A stretch of 64,000 nt of DNA from Chitinophaga sp. MM2321 (lineage in GTDB: Bacteria; Bacteroidota; Bacteroidia; Chitinophagales; Chitinophagaceae). Shown here piece after piece: positions 8,389-17,049 of this stretch (its first letter is position 1; every line of letters begins with the position of its first letter). The stretch spans positions 930,001-994,000 of the forward strand of contig NZ_OZ035533.1 of NCBI RefSeq assembly GCF_964033635.1, in the 5' to 3' direction. Under the pieces are notes generated by a model. It saw nothing but the letters and a program-made list of their open reading frames with translations. It was not told where the DNA came from and made no database searches. The translations under genes and the position numbers were made by a program.

Positions 8389-10656
8389 TTATTTCTTCGC
8401 TGCTTCTGCACGGATTACGTTCAGCGCGCCACCAGCTTTAAACCACTCGATCTGTTGTTGGTTGTAAGTATGGTTTACGGCAAACTCGTCTGTGCTGCCA
8501 TCTTTGTGATGCAGTACGATGCTGAGTTGTTTTCCGGGAGCAAAGTCAGTCAGTCCGTTGATATCAATGGTATCATCTTCCTGTACTTTTTCATAATCTT
8601 CTTTATCAGCAAAGGTCAGTCCCAGCATACCCTGTTTTTTCAGGTTGGTTTCGTGGATACGGGCAAAAGATTTCACCAGTATAGCACGAACGCCGAGATG
8701 ACGGGGTTCCATGGCAGCGTGTTCGCGGCTGGAACCTTCCCCGTAGTTTTCATCACCTATTACTACAGCGCCAAAACCTTTGGCTTTGTAATCGCGCATG
8801 GTAGCAGGAACTGCTCCATATTCGCCGGTTAATGCGTTCTTAACGGTATCGCTTTTATCGTTGAATGCGTTGATCGCACCAATCAGCATGTTGTTGGAAA
8901 TGTTGTCGAGATGACCACGGTATTTCAGCCATGGACCTGCCATAGAGATATGGTCAGTCGTACATTTACCTTTTGCTTTGATGAGGAGTTTCAGTCCTTT
9001 CAGATCAATACCTTCCCATGCAGCAAATGGCGCCAGCAGTTGCAGGCGGTCTGATGTTTCGGATACTTTCACCTGCACTTTGCTACCATCGGCAGCAGGG
9101 GCCTGGTAACCCGCATCTTCTACCGCGAAGCCTTTGGTAGGCAGTTCAAAACCGGTAGGTTCGTCCAGCATTACTTCTTCACCGTTTTTGTTCTTCAGTT
9201 TATCTTTCAGCGGGTTGAAGGTAATACTACCTGCAATAGCCAGTGCTGTTACGATTTCAGGTGAAGCCACAAATGCGTGGGTAGAAGCGTTACCATCATT
9301 TCTTTTCGCAAAGTTACGGTTGAAGGAAGTGATGATAGAGTTCTTACGGGTAGGATCGTCTATATGACGCGCCCACTGGCCTATACAGGGACCGCAGGCA
9401 TTGGCGAGTACTACACCGCCAACCTGGTCGAAAGTACTCAGTAAACCATCTCTTTCGATGGTGAAGCGTACCAGTTCGGAACCCGGCGTGATCGTAAACT
9501 CAGATTTCATATCCAGTTGCTTGTCGATGGCTTGTTTAGCCAGGGAGGCAGCGCGGGAAATATCTTCGTAGGAAGAGTTGGTGCAGGAACCGATCAGGGC
9601 TACTTCCAGTTTTTCAGGCCAGTTGTTTTCCTTTACTGCCTGTGCAAATTTGGAGATAGGCCATGCCAGATCCGGTGTGAACGGACCATTTACATGTGGT
9701 TCCAGTTCGTTCAGGTCGATTTCAATTACCTGGTCGTAGTATTTGGCAGGATCTGTATATATTTCAGCATCCGGGCGCAGGTGATCTTTCACCGTATCGG
9801 CCAGTGCAGCTACTTCAGCTCTGCTGGTTACCTTCAGGTAATCAGCCATTTTGCTGTCATAACCGAAGAGGGAACAGGTAGCGCCGATTTCAGCACCCAT
9901 GTTACAAATAGTACCTTTACCGGTTGCACTCAGACTGTCGGCACCTTCACCAAAGTATTCCACGATAGCGCCTGTACCACCTTTTACAGTGAGGATACCG
10001 GCTACTTTCAGGATAATATCTTTGGCAGATGTCCAACCACTCATTTTACCTGTCAGTTTAACACCGATCAGTTTCGGCATTTTCAGCTCCCAGGGTAAAC
10101 CAGCCATTACGTCAACAGCATCAGCGCCGCCAACACCAATAGCTACCATACCTAAACCACCGGCATTCGGGGTGTGGGAGTCAGTACCGATCATCATACC
10201 ACCGGGGAATGCGTAGTTTTCAAGTACTACCTGGTGGATGATACCAGCACCTGGTTTCCAGAAACCAATACCGTATTTATCAGAAATAGAGGAAAGAAAA
10301 TCGTAAACTTCTTTATTGGTATCAATAGCAGTCGCCAGATCTTGTGTGGCGCCTACTTTTGCTTGTATAAGGTGATCACAGTGTACAGTGGAGGGAACCG
10401 CTACTCTATCACGACCACAGGTCATAAACTGGAGCAAAGCCATCTGGGCTGTTGCATCCTGCATCGCTACACGATCCGGCGCAAATTCAACATAGGATTT
10501 GCCTCTTTCGTAAGGCGTGGTTGTAGGTGCATACAAATGAGCGTATAAAATCTTCTCGGCAAGTGTGAGCGGGCGACCTAACATCTTACGGGTTGCTTCC
10601 ACCTTACCCGGTAGTGCCGCATACACTTTTTTAATCATGTCAATATCAAACACCAT
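8389..10656 (-). CDS. acn: Aconitate hydratase
   Basis: TCA-cycle enzyme interconverting citrate and isocitrate via cis-aconitate; cytoplasmic. 755 residues, the length of the mitochondrial-type aconitases common in Bacteroidota. The 4Fe-4S ligands are visible as the Cys in [10 protein letters not shown] (about residue 356) and the two Cys in [10 protein letters not shown] (about 420). The swivel-domain block [17 protein letters not shown] (about residue 640) is also present. A match to the -7 promoter consensus lies 40 bp upstream. Confidence 0.97.
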   Translation of the reverse strand: MVFDIDMIKKVYAALPGKVEATRKMLGRPLTLAEKILYAHLYAPTTTPYERGKSYVEFAPDRVAMQDATAQMALLQFMTCGRDRVAVPSTVHCDHLIQAKVGATQDLATAIDTNKEVYDFLSSISDKYGIGFWKPGAGIIHQVVLENYAFPGGMMIGTDSHTPNAGGLGMVAIGVGGADAVDVMAGLPWELKMPKLIGVKLTGKMSGWTSAKDIILKVAGILTVKGGTGAIVEYFGEGADSLSATGKGTICNMGAEIGATCSLFGYDSKMADYLKVTSRAEVAALADTVKDHLRPDAEIYTDPAKYYDQVIEIDLNELEPHVNGPFTPDLAWPISKFAQAVKENNWPEKLEVALIGSCTNSSYEDISRAASLAKQAIDKQLDMKSEFTITPGSELVRFTIERDGLLSTFDQVGGVVLANACGPCIGQWARHIDDPTRKNSIITSFNRNFAKRNDGNASTHAFVASPEIVTALAIAGSITFNPLKDKLKNKNGEEVMLDEPTGFELPTKGFAVEDAGYQAPAADGSKVQVKVSETSDRLQLLAPFAAWEGIDLKGLKLLIKAKGKCTTDHISMAGPWLKYRGHLDNISNNMLIGAINAFNDKSDTVKNALTGEYGAVPATMRDYKAKGFGAVVIGDENYGEGSSREHAAMEPRHLGVRAILVKSFARIHETNLKKQGMLGLTFADKEDYEKVQEDDTIDINGLTDFAPGKQLSIVLHHKDGSTDEFAVNHTYNQQQIEWFKAGGALNVIRAEAAKK

Positions 10657-10695
10657 GGGAAAAAAATTAATTTAAGAGCGGTTAAAAATTGCATG

Positions 10696-10703
10696 CAAAA
10701 TTA
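10696..10703 (-). promoter_or_regulatory. -7 promoter element for acn
   Basis: Read on the minus strand this is TAATTTTG, matching TAnnTTTG, 40 bp before the aconitase start codon. It is the only match in the short upstream region. Confidence 0.5.
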
Positions 10704-10832
10704 ACTAAAAACAACAAGTTTTTAAATTAAATAGTACGGATTAAGACGGATAAACGGAAACCTTTTCTTGTAAGATGCTTTATCACACACAAAAAGACAG
10801 GGATTATCCTGCCTTGGTTACTGTTGGAATGC

Positions 10833-10863
10833 TTGTTTTTACGACCGGAATTCAATAAATTTG
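10833..10863 (+). promoter_or_regulatory. Promoter directly abutting the pspC start
   Basis: TAAATTTG (10856-10863) fits TAnnTTTG, with TTG at 10833-10835 twenty bp upstream. The ATG of the next gene is at 10868, so transcription is predicted to begin at or within a few bases of the start codon, implying a leaderless or near-leaderless mRNA. Confidence 0.5.
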
Positions 10864-10867
10864 AAAC

Positions 10868-11089
10868 ATGAACCGGATTAAAGATTTCGTGGAATGGAAA
10901 GCGTTCGGTGTATGTGCTGCTATTGGAGATAAACTCGGAGTAGCCACTTCCCGCATACGCCTCTTTTTCATTTATGCCACTTTTCTTACGATGGGATCAC
11001 CCGTAATCGTTTATATGATTCTCGCTTTCTGGGTAAATATGAAGAATTATATTCAGAACGCCAGGCGAAACCCTCTACGTTACCTCTAA
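10868..11089 (+). CDS. PspC domain-containing small membrane protein
   Basis: 73 residues, essentially one PspC domain. VCAAIGDKLGVATSRIRLFF matches the family core, followed by a hydrophobic helix (TMGSPVIVYMILAFWV) and a basic C-terminus. PspC proteins are inner-membrane proteins linked to envelope stress in other bacteria; no psp partners are encoded nearby, so the role is open. Monocistronic: promoter immediately upstream, and a family-2 palindrome 19 bp after the stop. Confidence 0.85.
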   Translation: MNRIKDFVEWKAFGVCAAIGDKLGVATSRIRLFFIYATFLTMGSPVIVYMILAFWVNMKNYIQNARRNPLRYL

Positions 11090-11107
11090 GGTATTTTATA
11101 AGAAGAT

Positions 11108-11229
11108 AGACCAGGATTAAACAGAAAATAAGGATTTACAGGATGGGTGCAGAAGAACAATGCGAATATCTTCGCTCACATCTCCAGTACCCATCCTGTA
11201 AATCCTTATTTTCTGTTTAATCATGGTCT
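11108..11229. repeat. Family-2 palindrome, copy a
   Basis: Inverted repeat with arms 11108-11148 and 11189-11229, a single mismatch (CCAGG against CCATG on the outer side) and 34 perfect bp next to a 40-nt loop. Motifs AGACCAGGATTA, AAGGATTTACAGGATGGGT are shared with the palindrome at 56.5 kb and the degenerate copy near 12.6-12.8 kb. It lies between two convergent genes and could act as a two-way terminator. Confidence 0.95.
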
Positions 11230-11241
11230 GATCCTTTGTTT

Positions 11242-11646
11242 TTATTCCAGGTGAAAATTAGTCATTTCCAAATAGTGATTCTGCAATTCATTCAGGGTAA
11301 TATTCTCTTTCAGATCCCGTGTTTCATCGCGGTAATGCAATGCCAGCAACGGTTGATGCCCTTCTCCATAAAATCTTACAGAAAAAGGTCCTCTCACATA
11401 TAAAGTTCCTTTACCATTACCCGATGCCGCTTCATCTTTGTGAAACTGCAATCCTAACAAGGTTTGTTCATTCAGGTGAATAGGAAACAGATTTTCCAGG
11501 TCATACCAGAATTCATTTACCTCTTCCGTCAGAACAAGTGCTTTCTTTTCTTCATGATCTACCTGCAGCACCTTGCCAACTTTTTCCACTCCTTCGTACT
11601 GCGTAATAACGGTATCACCTGATTTTAAATGGTGCAAACTGATCAT
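11242..11646 (-). CDS. Hypothetical protein, cytoplasmic
   Basis: 134 residues with no family I can name confidently. No signal peptide or membrane segment. The N-terminal part (LKSGDTVITQYEGVEKVGKVLQV) reads like a small beta-barrel module; the middle has FWYDLENLFPIHLNEQ and the end is acidic/helical. It lies downstream of kdsA on the same strand with 84 bp between, including a 10-bp hairpin, so co-transcription is uncertain. Confidence 0.7.
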   Translation of the reverse strand: MISLHHLKSGDTVITQYEGVEKVGKVLQVDHEEKKALVLTEEVNEFWYDLENLFPIHLNEQTLLGLQFHKDEAASGNGKGTLYVRGPFSVRFYGEGHQPLLALHYRDETRDLKENITLNELQNHYLEMTNFHLE

Positions 11647-11661
11647 TGTGAGTAGATTTTA

Positions 11662-11687
11662 GTGTTTTATGAATTTACATAAAACAC
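11662..11687. terminator. Hairpin between kdsA and the 134-residue gene
   Basis: Ten-bp perfect stem (11662-11671 with 11678-11687) and 6-nt loop AATTTA. On the minus strand it follows kdsA and precedes the next start codon. No strong T-run follows, so it may be a weak terminator or a processing site. Confidence 0.4.
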
Positions 11688-11730
11688 CTCAAAGCAACAA
11701 GCGTTTCGCTATTAACAAGGGAAAGCGGAA

Positions 11731-12552
11731 CTAAAAACTTTTCACCACCTTCCTGATAGCCACCAGTTTTTCCAGTAATTCTTCCAGCAGGTCAAGGCGC
11801 AGCATATTGGCGCCATCGGATTTTGCTTTGGAAGGGTCGGGATGTGTTTCTATAAACAGGCCATCAGCACCGGTAGCAATAGCTGCCTGGGCAATGGTAC
11901 TGATCATTTGCGGGTTACCACCGGTTACGCCGCTGGTTTGATTGGGCTGTTGCAGGGAATGCGTACAATCCATCACCACAGGCTCTCCCAGATGTTTCAT
12001 GATAGGAATATTGCGGTAATCAACCACCAGGTCCTGGTAACCGAAAGTAGTACCACGTTCGGTCAGGATGATGTGGTCATTTCCAGCACCTTTGATCTTT
12101 TCCACTGCAAATTTCATGGACTCTCCGCTGAGGAACTGCCCTTTCTTTACATTCACCACCTTGCCTGTTTCAGCAGCAGCAATCAGGATATCCGTTTGCC
12201 GGCAAAGAAAGGCTGGGATCTGTAATACATCCACATAAGCCGCCGCCATAGCCGCTTCCGCAGCAGAGTGGATGTCCGAGGTTACCGGTACATTAAAGGC
12301 TTTACCTACATTTTGTAACAGTTCCAGTCCTTCTACATCCCCAATACCAGTAAAGGAATGCACACTGGTACGGTTAGCCTTGCGATACGATGCTTTAAAA
12401 ATATAAGGAATCGCCAGTCTTTTGCAGATAGCAGATACTTTTTCCGCTACCGTCGTCAGTATTTCTTCTTCTTCAATCACACAGGGTCCTGCAATCAGAA
12501 AGAAATTGTCCGGATTATATTGCTCTTTGAACAATGATTTGAGATGCTTCAT
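11731..12552 (-). CDS. kdsA: 3-deoxy-8-phosphooctulonate synthase
   Basis: Condenses phosphoenolpyruvate with arabinose 5-phosphate to make KDO 8-phosphate for the lipopolysaccharide inner core. 273 residues, normal length. Visible KdsA motifs: FLIAGPCVIE (residue 18), YIFKASYRKANRTS (about 50), VNVKKGQFLS (about 134), TERGTTFGYQDLVVD (about 165) and GLFIETHPDPSKAKSDG (about 234). A TACCTTTG promoter element is about 34 bp upstream on the minus strand. Confidence 0.96.
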   Translation of the reverse strand: MKHLKSLFKEQYNPDNFFLIAGPCVIEEEEILTTVAEKVSAICKRLAIPYIFKASYRKANRTSVHSFTGIGDVEGLELLQNVGKAFNVPVTSDIHSAAEAAMAAAYVDVLQIPAFLCRQTDILIAAAETGKVVNVKKGQFLSGESMKFAVEKIKGAGNDHIILTERGTTFGYQDLVVDYRNIPIMKHLGEPVVMDCTHSLQQPNQTSGVTGGNPQMISTIAQAAIATGADGLFIETHPDPSKAKSDGANMLRLDLLEELLEKLVAIRKVVKSF

Positions 12553-12586
12553 AATTATATAAACTATTGAGTCATTAATCGAAATG

Positions 12587-12594
12587 CAAAGGTA
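12587..12594 (-). promoter_or_regulatory. -7 promoter element for kdsA
   Basis: TACCTTTG on the minus strand fits TAnnTTTG and is followed by C, the common Bacteroidota form. It lies about 34 bp before the kdsA ATG. Confidence 0.55.
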
Positions 12595-12816
12595 CCAAGA
12601 TTAAAGGATTTATAGGATTTAAAGGATGGAACGAGGATCAGGATTTTTTATTAATTATCATATATAGATATAAAAATTTATAAGAAGATATAAGAAGATA
12701 TAAAAATGTATAAAAGGTATAAAAGACATAGAAAGATATAAATAACACAAAATTTCACAAATAACACCCATCTTATAAATCCGTTCATCCTTAAATCCTG
12801 GTCTTGTCATACTTTT
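12590..12816. repeat. Degenerate family-2 palindrome with AT-rich interior
   Basis: The left part (about 12594-12630) has ACCAAGATTAAAGG, GGATTTATAGGATT and AAAGGATGG. The right part (about 12768-12810) has ACACCCATCTTATAAATCC and CATCCTTAAATCCTGGTC. These pair only partly, and they match the family-2 arms. The interior (about 12640-12760) is very AT-rich, with repeated ATAAGAAGATATA and TATAAAA blocks. This and flanking non-coding bases fill the gene-free stretch 12553-12948; I see no gene there. Confidence 0.6.
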
Positions 12817-12948
12817 GTAATCCTCAAACCTCTTACCTCCTTCCTTGTTACTTTTATTGTTACAGCATTGTCATGCGGGAAGGTGGGGTGTGCGGAAATA
12901 CCGGTGAACCCGTTAATATTACGCTCCAATTCAAATAGTATAGTTTGT

Positions 12949-13887
12949 ATGAAGAAAGATAAGATCCTGGTAATAGGTGCCTGCGGACAAATTGGCGTAG
13001 AGCTGACGCTGGCTTTGAGAAAAATGTATGGAGATGCCGGCGTACTGGCATCAGATCTTCGGGAGGAACATGATCTGTTGAAAGGAACCGGTCCTTATGT
13101 ATCGCTGGATGTAATGAATAAAGAAATGCTGCATGTACTGGTCATCAGGCATAATATTACCCAGATCTACCTGCTGGCGGCGATTCTGTCTGCCACCGGC
13201 GAAAAAAATCCTTTACTGGCCTGGCATATCAATATGCAAAGCCTGTTGAACGTACTGGATATTGCAAAAGAAGAAAATCTTGATAAAATATACTGGCCCA
13301 GCTCTATTGCAGTTTTTGGCCCTAATTCGCCGCTACAGGATACACCGCAGCATACCATTATTGAGCCTACCACTATTTATGGGATCAGCAAATTTGCCGG
13401 TGAACGCTGGTGCGAATATTATAATAACCGCTATGGCGTAGATGTAAGAAGCCTGCGTTATCCCGGACTGATCAGCTATAAATCGGCGCCAGGCGGCGGT
13501 ACTACCGACTATGCCATTGAAATTTTCCACGAAGCAAAGGAAAACCAACATTATACGAGCTTCCTGGCAGAAAACACCTATCTGCCCATGATGTATATGC
13601 CGGATGCTATCCGCGCCACCATTGAACTGATGGAAGCCGATGCTTCGAAAATTTCTGTGCGTTCCGCCTATAACCTCTCTGCTATGAGCTTCTCCCCAAA
13701 AGAAATTGCGGCAGAAATCAAACAACATATGCCTGCGTTCACGATCAGCTATGAGCCGGATTACCGCCAGCAAATAGCCGACGGATGGCCGGACAGCATG
13801 GACGACAGCCTCGCACGGACCGACTGGGGATGGAAACCCGAGTATGACCTGGTGAAGATGACGGAAGATATGATGAAGAATATATAG
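12949..13887 (+). CDS. NAD-dependent epimerase/dehydratase, L-threonine 3-dehydrogenase type
   Basis: 312-residue extended short-chain dehydrogenase. The NAD-binding loop GACGQIGVEL is at residue 9 and the catalytic YGISK (YxxxK) near 145. LAAILSATGEKNPLLAWHIN and GLISYKSAPGGGTTDYA resemble the SDR-type L-threonine 3-dehydrogenases of Bacteroidota and animals, which oxidise threonine to 2-amino-3-ketobutyrate. I start at 12949, where the Rossmann beta-strand begins at residue 5; the ATG at 12868 would add 27 unrelated residues. No kbl gene is adjacent, so the substrate call is by family. Confidence 0.85.
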   Translation: MKKDKILVIGACGQIGVELTLALRKMYGDAGVLASDLREEHDLLKGTGPYVSLDVMNKEMLHVLVIRHNITQIYLLAAILSATGEKNPLLAWHINMQSLLNVLDIAKEENLDKIYWPSSIAVFGPNSPLQDTPQHTIIEPTTIYGISKFAGERWCEYYNNRYGVDVRSLRYPGLISYKSAPGGGTTDYAIEIFHEAKENQHYTSFLAENTYLPMMYMPDAIRATIELMEADASKISVRSAYNLSAMSFSPKEIAAEIKQHMPAFTISYEPDYRQQIADGWPDSMDDSLARTDWGWKPEYDLVKMTEDMMKNI

Positions 13888-13894
13888 TGTACAC

Positions 13895-13958
13895 TACACC
13901 TTATAAATAAAACGCGACGACCTGCAGGCAGGTCGTCGCGTTTTATTTATAAGGTGTA
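13895..13958. terminator. 31-bp perfect palindrome between convergent genes
   Basis: Arms 13895-13925 and 13928-13958 are perfectly complementary around a 2-base centre (AG). The inner half is GC-rich (ACGCGACGACCTGC), the outer half AT-rich with A/T tracts on both sides. It lies between the convergent dehydrogenase and cysN genes, so a bidirectional intrinsic terminator is the likely role. It does not share sequence with family 1 or 2. Confidence 0.8.
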
Positions 13959-13962
13959 ATTT

Positions 13963-15210
13963 TTAGTCAATAAATCCAACAGCTACTGTCGTGTTATTAA
14001 ATTCATCGATCAGGATGAAGGCGCCATTGGCGGGGTTTTCATGATAAGAATCCGCGAAAACAGGCTGTGCTGTTTTAATGCTGATCTTACCTATATCATT
14101 CAGGCTCATTTCGTTTTTATCGGCTGTTTGCAGGTGGTTGGTCACATCTGTTACAAACTGGATCTGCTGCACTTTGGCCTTTACCCGGTTGATACCATGC
14201 TGTAACAGGTACGTTTTGCCGGTAGTCAGTTTCTGCTGATCCATCCAGCAGATGTAAGCAGCTATTTCTTTCCGTTGCTCCGGCAGTTCGTTGGTTTTAA
14301 CCAACATGTTACCGCGGCTGCTATCTATTTCATCTTCCAGTGTGATGATCACGCTTTCACGTGCATTCGCCACCGTTAGTTGCGATTCAAATTGTTCAAT
14401 CGTTTTGATCTTGCTTTTCTGACCTGATGGCAGGGAAATCACTTCATCACCTACCGTAAAATGACCACTGGCCACTTTCCCGGCAAAGCCGCGGAAGTCG
14501 TGGTGCTCGGTGGTTCTGGGTCTGATTACGCTTTGTATCGGAAAGCGTGCAGGATGATTTCTGTCTTCATGATCAAAAGTAATCCGCTCCAGGTATTCCA
14601 GCAGGGTATCGCCTTTATACCAGTTTATAGCGCCGGTGCGTGACGCCACATTTTCACCATATAAGGATGAAATGGGGATGAATTTTATTTCCTGTCCTTT
14701 GAAAGCGGCGTTGTCCAGCAGTTGCTGAAAGTCTTCCATGATCTGGTTGAAACGGGCTTCGCTGTATTCTACCAGGTCCATTTTATTTACGCATACCAGC
14801 AGATAGGGGATGCGAAGCAGGTTGGCGATGAAGAAGTGACGGTGTGTTTGTTCCACAATGCCTCTTCTGGCGTCAATCAGGATCAGGGATACCTGCGCAT
14901 TGGAAGCGCCGGTAACCATGTTACGGGTATATTCAATATGGCCGGGCGTATCGGCAATGATATATTTGCGGGTAGGGGTGGAGAAGTAGATGTGGGCCAC
15001 ATCTATGGTGATGCCCTGCTCACGTTCTGCAACCAGTCCGTCTGTCAGCAGTGACAGATCGGTGAAGTCGAGCCCCTTGCGCTTGCTGGCGGCATGGAGT
15101 GCTTCCATTTTATCCTGGGGGATAGAGTTGGTATCGTAGAGTAAACGGCCTATTAATGTGCTTTTACCATCGTCCACACTACCGGAAGTGGCTATACGTA
15201 AAACCTCCAT
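13963..15210 (-). CDS. cysN: Sulfate adenylyltransferase, large GTPase subunit
   Basis: With CysD makes adenosine 5'-phosphosulfate (APS) from sulfate and ATP, driven by GTP hydrolysis. 415 residues, EF-Tu-like GTPase: P-loop GSVDDGKS (about residue 10), DTPGH (about 87), NKMD (about 142), followed by beta-barrel domains. It is the GTPase part alone; no fused CysC APS kinase follows, in keeping with a pathway that reduces APS directly. Last gene of the cysH-cysD-cysN unit, 93 bp after cysD. Confidence 0.96.
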   Translation of the reverse strand: MEVLRIATSGSVDDGKSTLIGRLLYDTNSIPQDKMEALHAASKRKGLDFTDLSLLTDGLVAEREQGITIDVAHIYFSTPTRKYIIADTPGHIEYTRNMVTGASNAQVSLILIDARRGIVEQTHRHFFIANLLRIPYLLVCVNKMDLVEYSEARFNQIMEDFQQLLDNAAFKGQEIKFIPISSLYGENVASRTGAINWYKGDTLLEYLERITFDHEDRNHPARFPIQSVIRPRTTEHHDFRGFAGKVASGHFTVGDEVISLPSGQKSKIKTIEQFESQLTVANARESVIITLEDEIDSSRGNMLVKTNELPEQRKEIAAYICWMDQQKLTTGKTYLLQHGINRVKAKVQQIQFVTDVTNHLQTADKNEMSLNDIGKISIKTAQPVFADSYHENPANGAFILIDEFNNTTVAVGFID

Positions 15211-15216
15211 ATTATT

Positions 15217-15252
15217 TTTAGCTTTTAGCTTTTGGTGGTGAGCTGTGAGCTG
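15217..15252. repeat. Short dispersed repeat (AGCTAAAAGC-type)
   Basis: On the minus strand the cysD-cysN gap contains CAGCTCACAGCTCACCACC followed by two copies of AAAAGCTA. A related stretch with CACCAAAG and AAAAGCTAAAAGCC is at 48196-48223 in another intergenic gap. Both look like remnants of one small repeat family. Confidence 0.45.
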
Positions 15253-15303
15253 TTGACCAAAAAAGTTAGTTCGAATGTGTTAATATTTGCTTTGCGGGCA
15301 GTA

Positions 15304-16212
15304 CTAAAAGTATCCTGCCTGCTTTCTCTTTTCCATGGCGGCTTCTGACCGTTTATCATCGATACGTGCGCCACGTTCGGAGATCTTTGCTTCCATAATT
15401 TCGGCAATGATATCTTCCAGTTTATCGGCTTCAGAAAGCACGGCTGCTGTACAGGTCATATCACCTACAGTACGGAAACGTACTGTCTGGCGGTAAGGCA
15501 CTTCTTCAGCGGTGGTATTGAGAAAGGGAGAGTAAGGCCAGTAAAGACCGTCACGCTCAATGATTTCTCTTTCGTGTGCGAAATAAATAGATGGAATCTC
15601 CAGTTTTTCCCGACGGATATAATTCCATACATCCAGTTCTGTCCAGTTGGAGATAGGGAATACCCGCACGTTTTCGCCTATGTTAATTTTCCCGTTGAGC
15701 AGGTCAAACAGTTCAGGGCGTTGCATTTTGGCGTTCCATTGGCCAAATTCATCGCGTACGGAAAATATTCTTTCCTTGGCACGTGCCTTTTCTTCATCGC
15801 GGCGCGCGCCACCGATGCAGGCATCAAATTTACCTTCTTCAATAGCATCCAGCAGGGTTACTGTTTGCAGGGCGTTACGGCTGGCGTATTTCCCTGTTTC
15901 TTCCTGTACTTTGCCCTGGTTGATGCTGTCCTGTACGTTTCTTACGATAATATCCAGACCGAGTGAGCTTACCAGCTGGTCGCGGAATGAAATGGTTTCC
16001 GGAAAGTTATGGCCGGTATCCACGTGTAGTAAGGAGAAAGGGATCTTACCGGGATAAAAAGCTTTTTGTGCAAGTCTGACAAGGGTAATAGAATCTTTAC
16101 CACCGGAAAACAGGAGTACCGGTTTCTCAAACTGGGCAGCTGTTTCCCGAAGAATATATATTGCTTCATCTTCCAGTGCCTGCGGAAATTCCCAATTTAT
16201 TGTATTAGTCAT
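15304..16212 (-). CDS. cysD: Sulfate adenylyltransferase, small subunit
   Basis: Catalytic adenylyltransferase partner of CysN. 302 residues, the usual length. The PP-loop LLFSGGKDSITLVRLA is at about residue 33, LLHVDTGHNFPET near 62, and GGARRDEEKARAKERIFS near 132 is the conserved CysD block. The C-terminus (ISERGARIDDKRSEAAMEKRKQAGYF) is typical. It lies 34 bp downstream of cysH on the same strand. Confidence 0.96.
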   Translation of the reverse strand: MTNTINWEFPQALEDEAIYILRETAAQFEKPVLLFSGGKDSITLVRLAQKAFYPGKIPFSLLHVDTGHNFPETISFRDQLVSSLGLDIIVRNVQDSINQGKVQEETGKYASRNALQTVTLLDAIEEGKFDACIGGARRDEEKARAKERIFSVRDEFGQWNAKMQRPELFDLLNGKINIGENVRVFPISNWTELDVWNYIRREKLEIPSIYFAHEREIIERDGLYWPYSPFLNTTAEEVPYRQTVRFRTVGDMTCTAAVLSEADKLEDIIAEIMEAKISERGARIDDKRSEAAMEKRKQAGYF

Positions 16213-16246
16213 AGACCAGAAATAGTTTAATGATTAGAAGTGATTA

Positions 16247-16930
16247 TTATCCGTGCAGGCCGCATTCTTTCTGCGACTGTTCCCACCACCACCGGCCGGC
16301 GCGCGGATGCTCTCCCGGTTCGATGGCTCGTGTACAGGGTGCACAGCCAATGCTCACGAAGCCTTTGTCGTGCAGTTTGTTATAAGGCACGTTGTGTTTG
16401 GCCAGATAATCGAGCACTTCATCATAGCCCCAATGGATAAGCGGATTATATTTATAGAGACGCCGTTGCTCGTCCCATTCCAACGCCTGCATGTCGTGGC
16501 GGTTGTCGGATTGTTCAGCACGCAGCCCGGTGATCCAGACTTTCACGCCTTCGAGCGCCCTGTTCAGCGGCACTATCTTACGGATGCCACAGCACTCTTT
16601 ACGGTTTTCTACAGATTCATAAAAGCTGTTGGGCCCCTTTGCGGCCACCAGTTTCTCTACAGCAGCTGTTTCGGGAAAAAATACTTCCACAGGTTGTTTG
16701 TAGCGGGCCATGGTGAGGTCCATCAGGTCGTACGTTTCCTGGAACAGTCGGCCTGTATCCAGGGTAAAAACTCTAACGGGCAAATGATTACGCCAGATAA
16801 TGTCTGCGATTACCTGGTCTTCCTGGCCAAAAGAGGTGGAAAACGCTACACCTCCCGGATATTGCTCCAGCAGATATTGTATTGCTTCCTCTACCGGCTT
16901 GTTGACCAGCGCGGTGGTAATGTCTGTCAT
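16247..16930 (-). CDS. cysH: APS reductase (phosphoadenylyl-sulfate reductase family)
   Basis: Reduces APS to sulfite using thioredoxin. 227 residues. The PP-loop-like SFGQEDQVIAD is at residue 33. The four 4Fe-4S ligands mark it as the APS-reducing, assimilatory type: C113-C114 in KECCGIRK and C196/C199 in GCAPCTR. The catalytic cysteine is C223 in the C-terminal KECGLHG. First gene of the cys unit; its promoter element is about 60 bp upstream. Confidence 0.95.
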   Translation of the reverse strand: MTDITTALVNKPVEEAIQYLLEQYPGGVAFSTSFGQEDQVIADIIWRNHLPVRVFTLDTGRLFQETYDLMDLTMARYKQPVEVFFPETAAVEKLVAAKGPNSFYESVENRKECCGIRKIVPLNRALEGVKVWITGLRAEQSDNRHDMQALEWDEQRRLYKYNPLIHWGYDEVLDYLAKHNVPYNKLHDKGFVSIGCAPCTRAIEPGEHPRAGRWWWEQSQKECGLHG

Positions 16931-16991
16931 GTAAATCTTCCTTAAAGTTGATATGCCTAAGTGCCAGGGGTAATTTTACTTACTCCATTAA

Positions 16992-16999
16992 CAAAATTA
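16992..16999 (-). promoter_or_regulatory. -7 promoter element for cysH
   Basis: TAATTTTG on the minus strand matches TAnnTTTG, about 62 bp before the cysH start codon. If used, the mRNA starts near 16985, so the structured sequence at 17080-17180 would be upstream of, not inside, the cysH transcript. Confidence 0.5.
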
Positions 17000-17049
17000 C
17001 ATAAAACCTATAAAAAAGATAGACTAATAAGGTAAAAAATTATTCCTTT

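Noticed and set aside
9517..10098. Plus-strand open frame inside the aconitase gene
   Set aside because: Shadow of a strongly supported enzyme on the other strand; composition is Cys/Phe-rich nonsense.
12868..12948. Upstream start for the threonine-dehydrogenase-type gene
   Set aside because: Adds 27 residues before the Rossmann strand with no similarity; the ATG at 12949 is the natural start.
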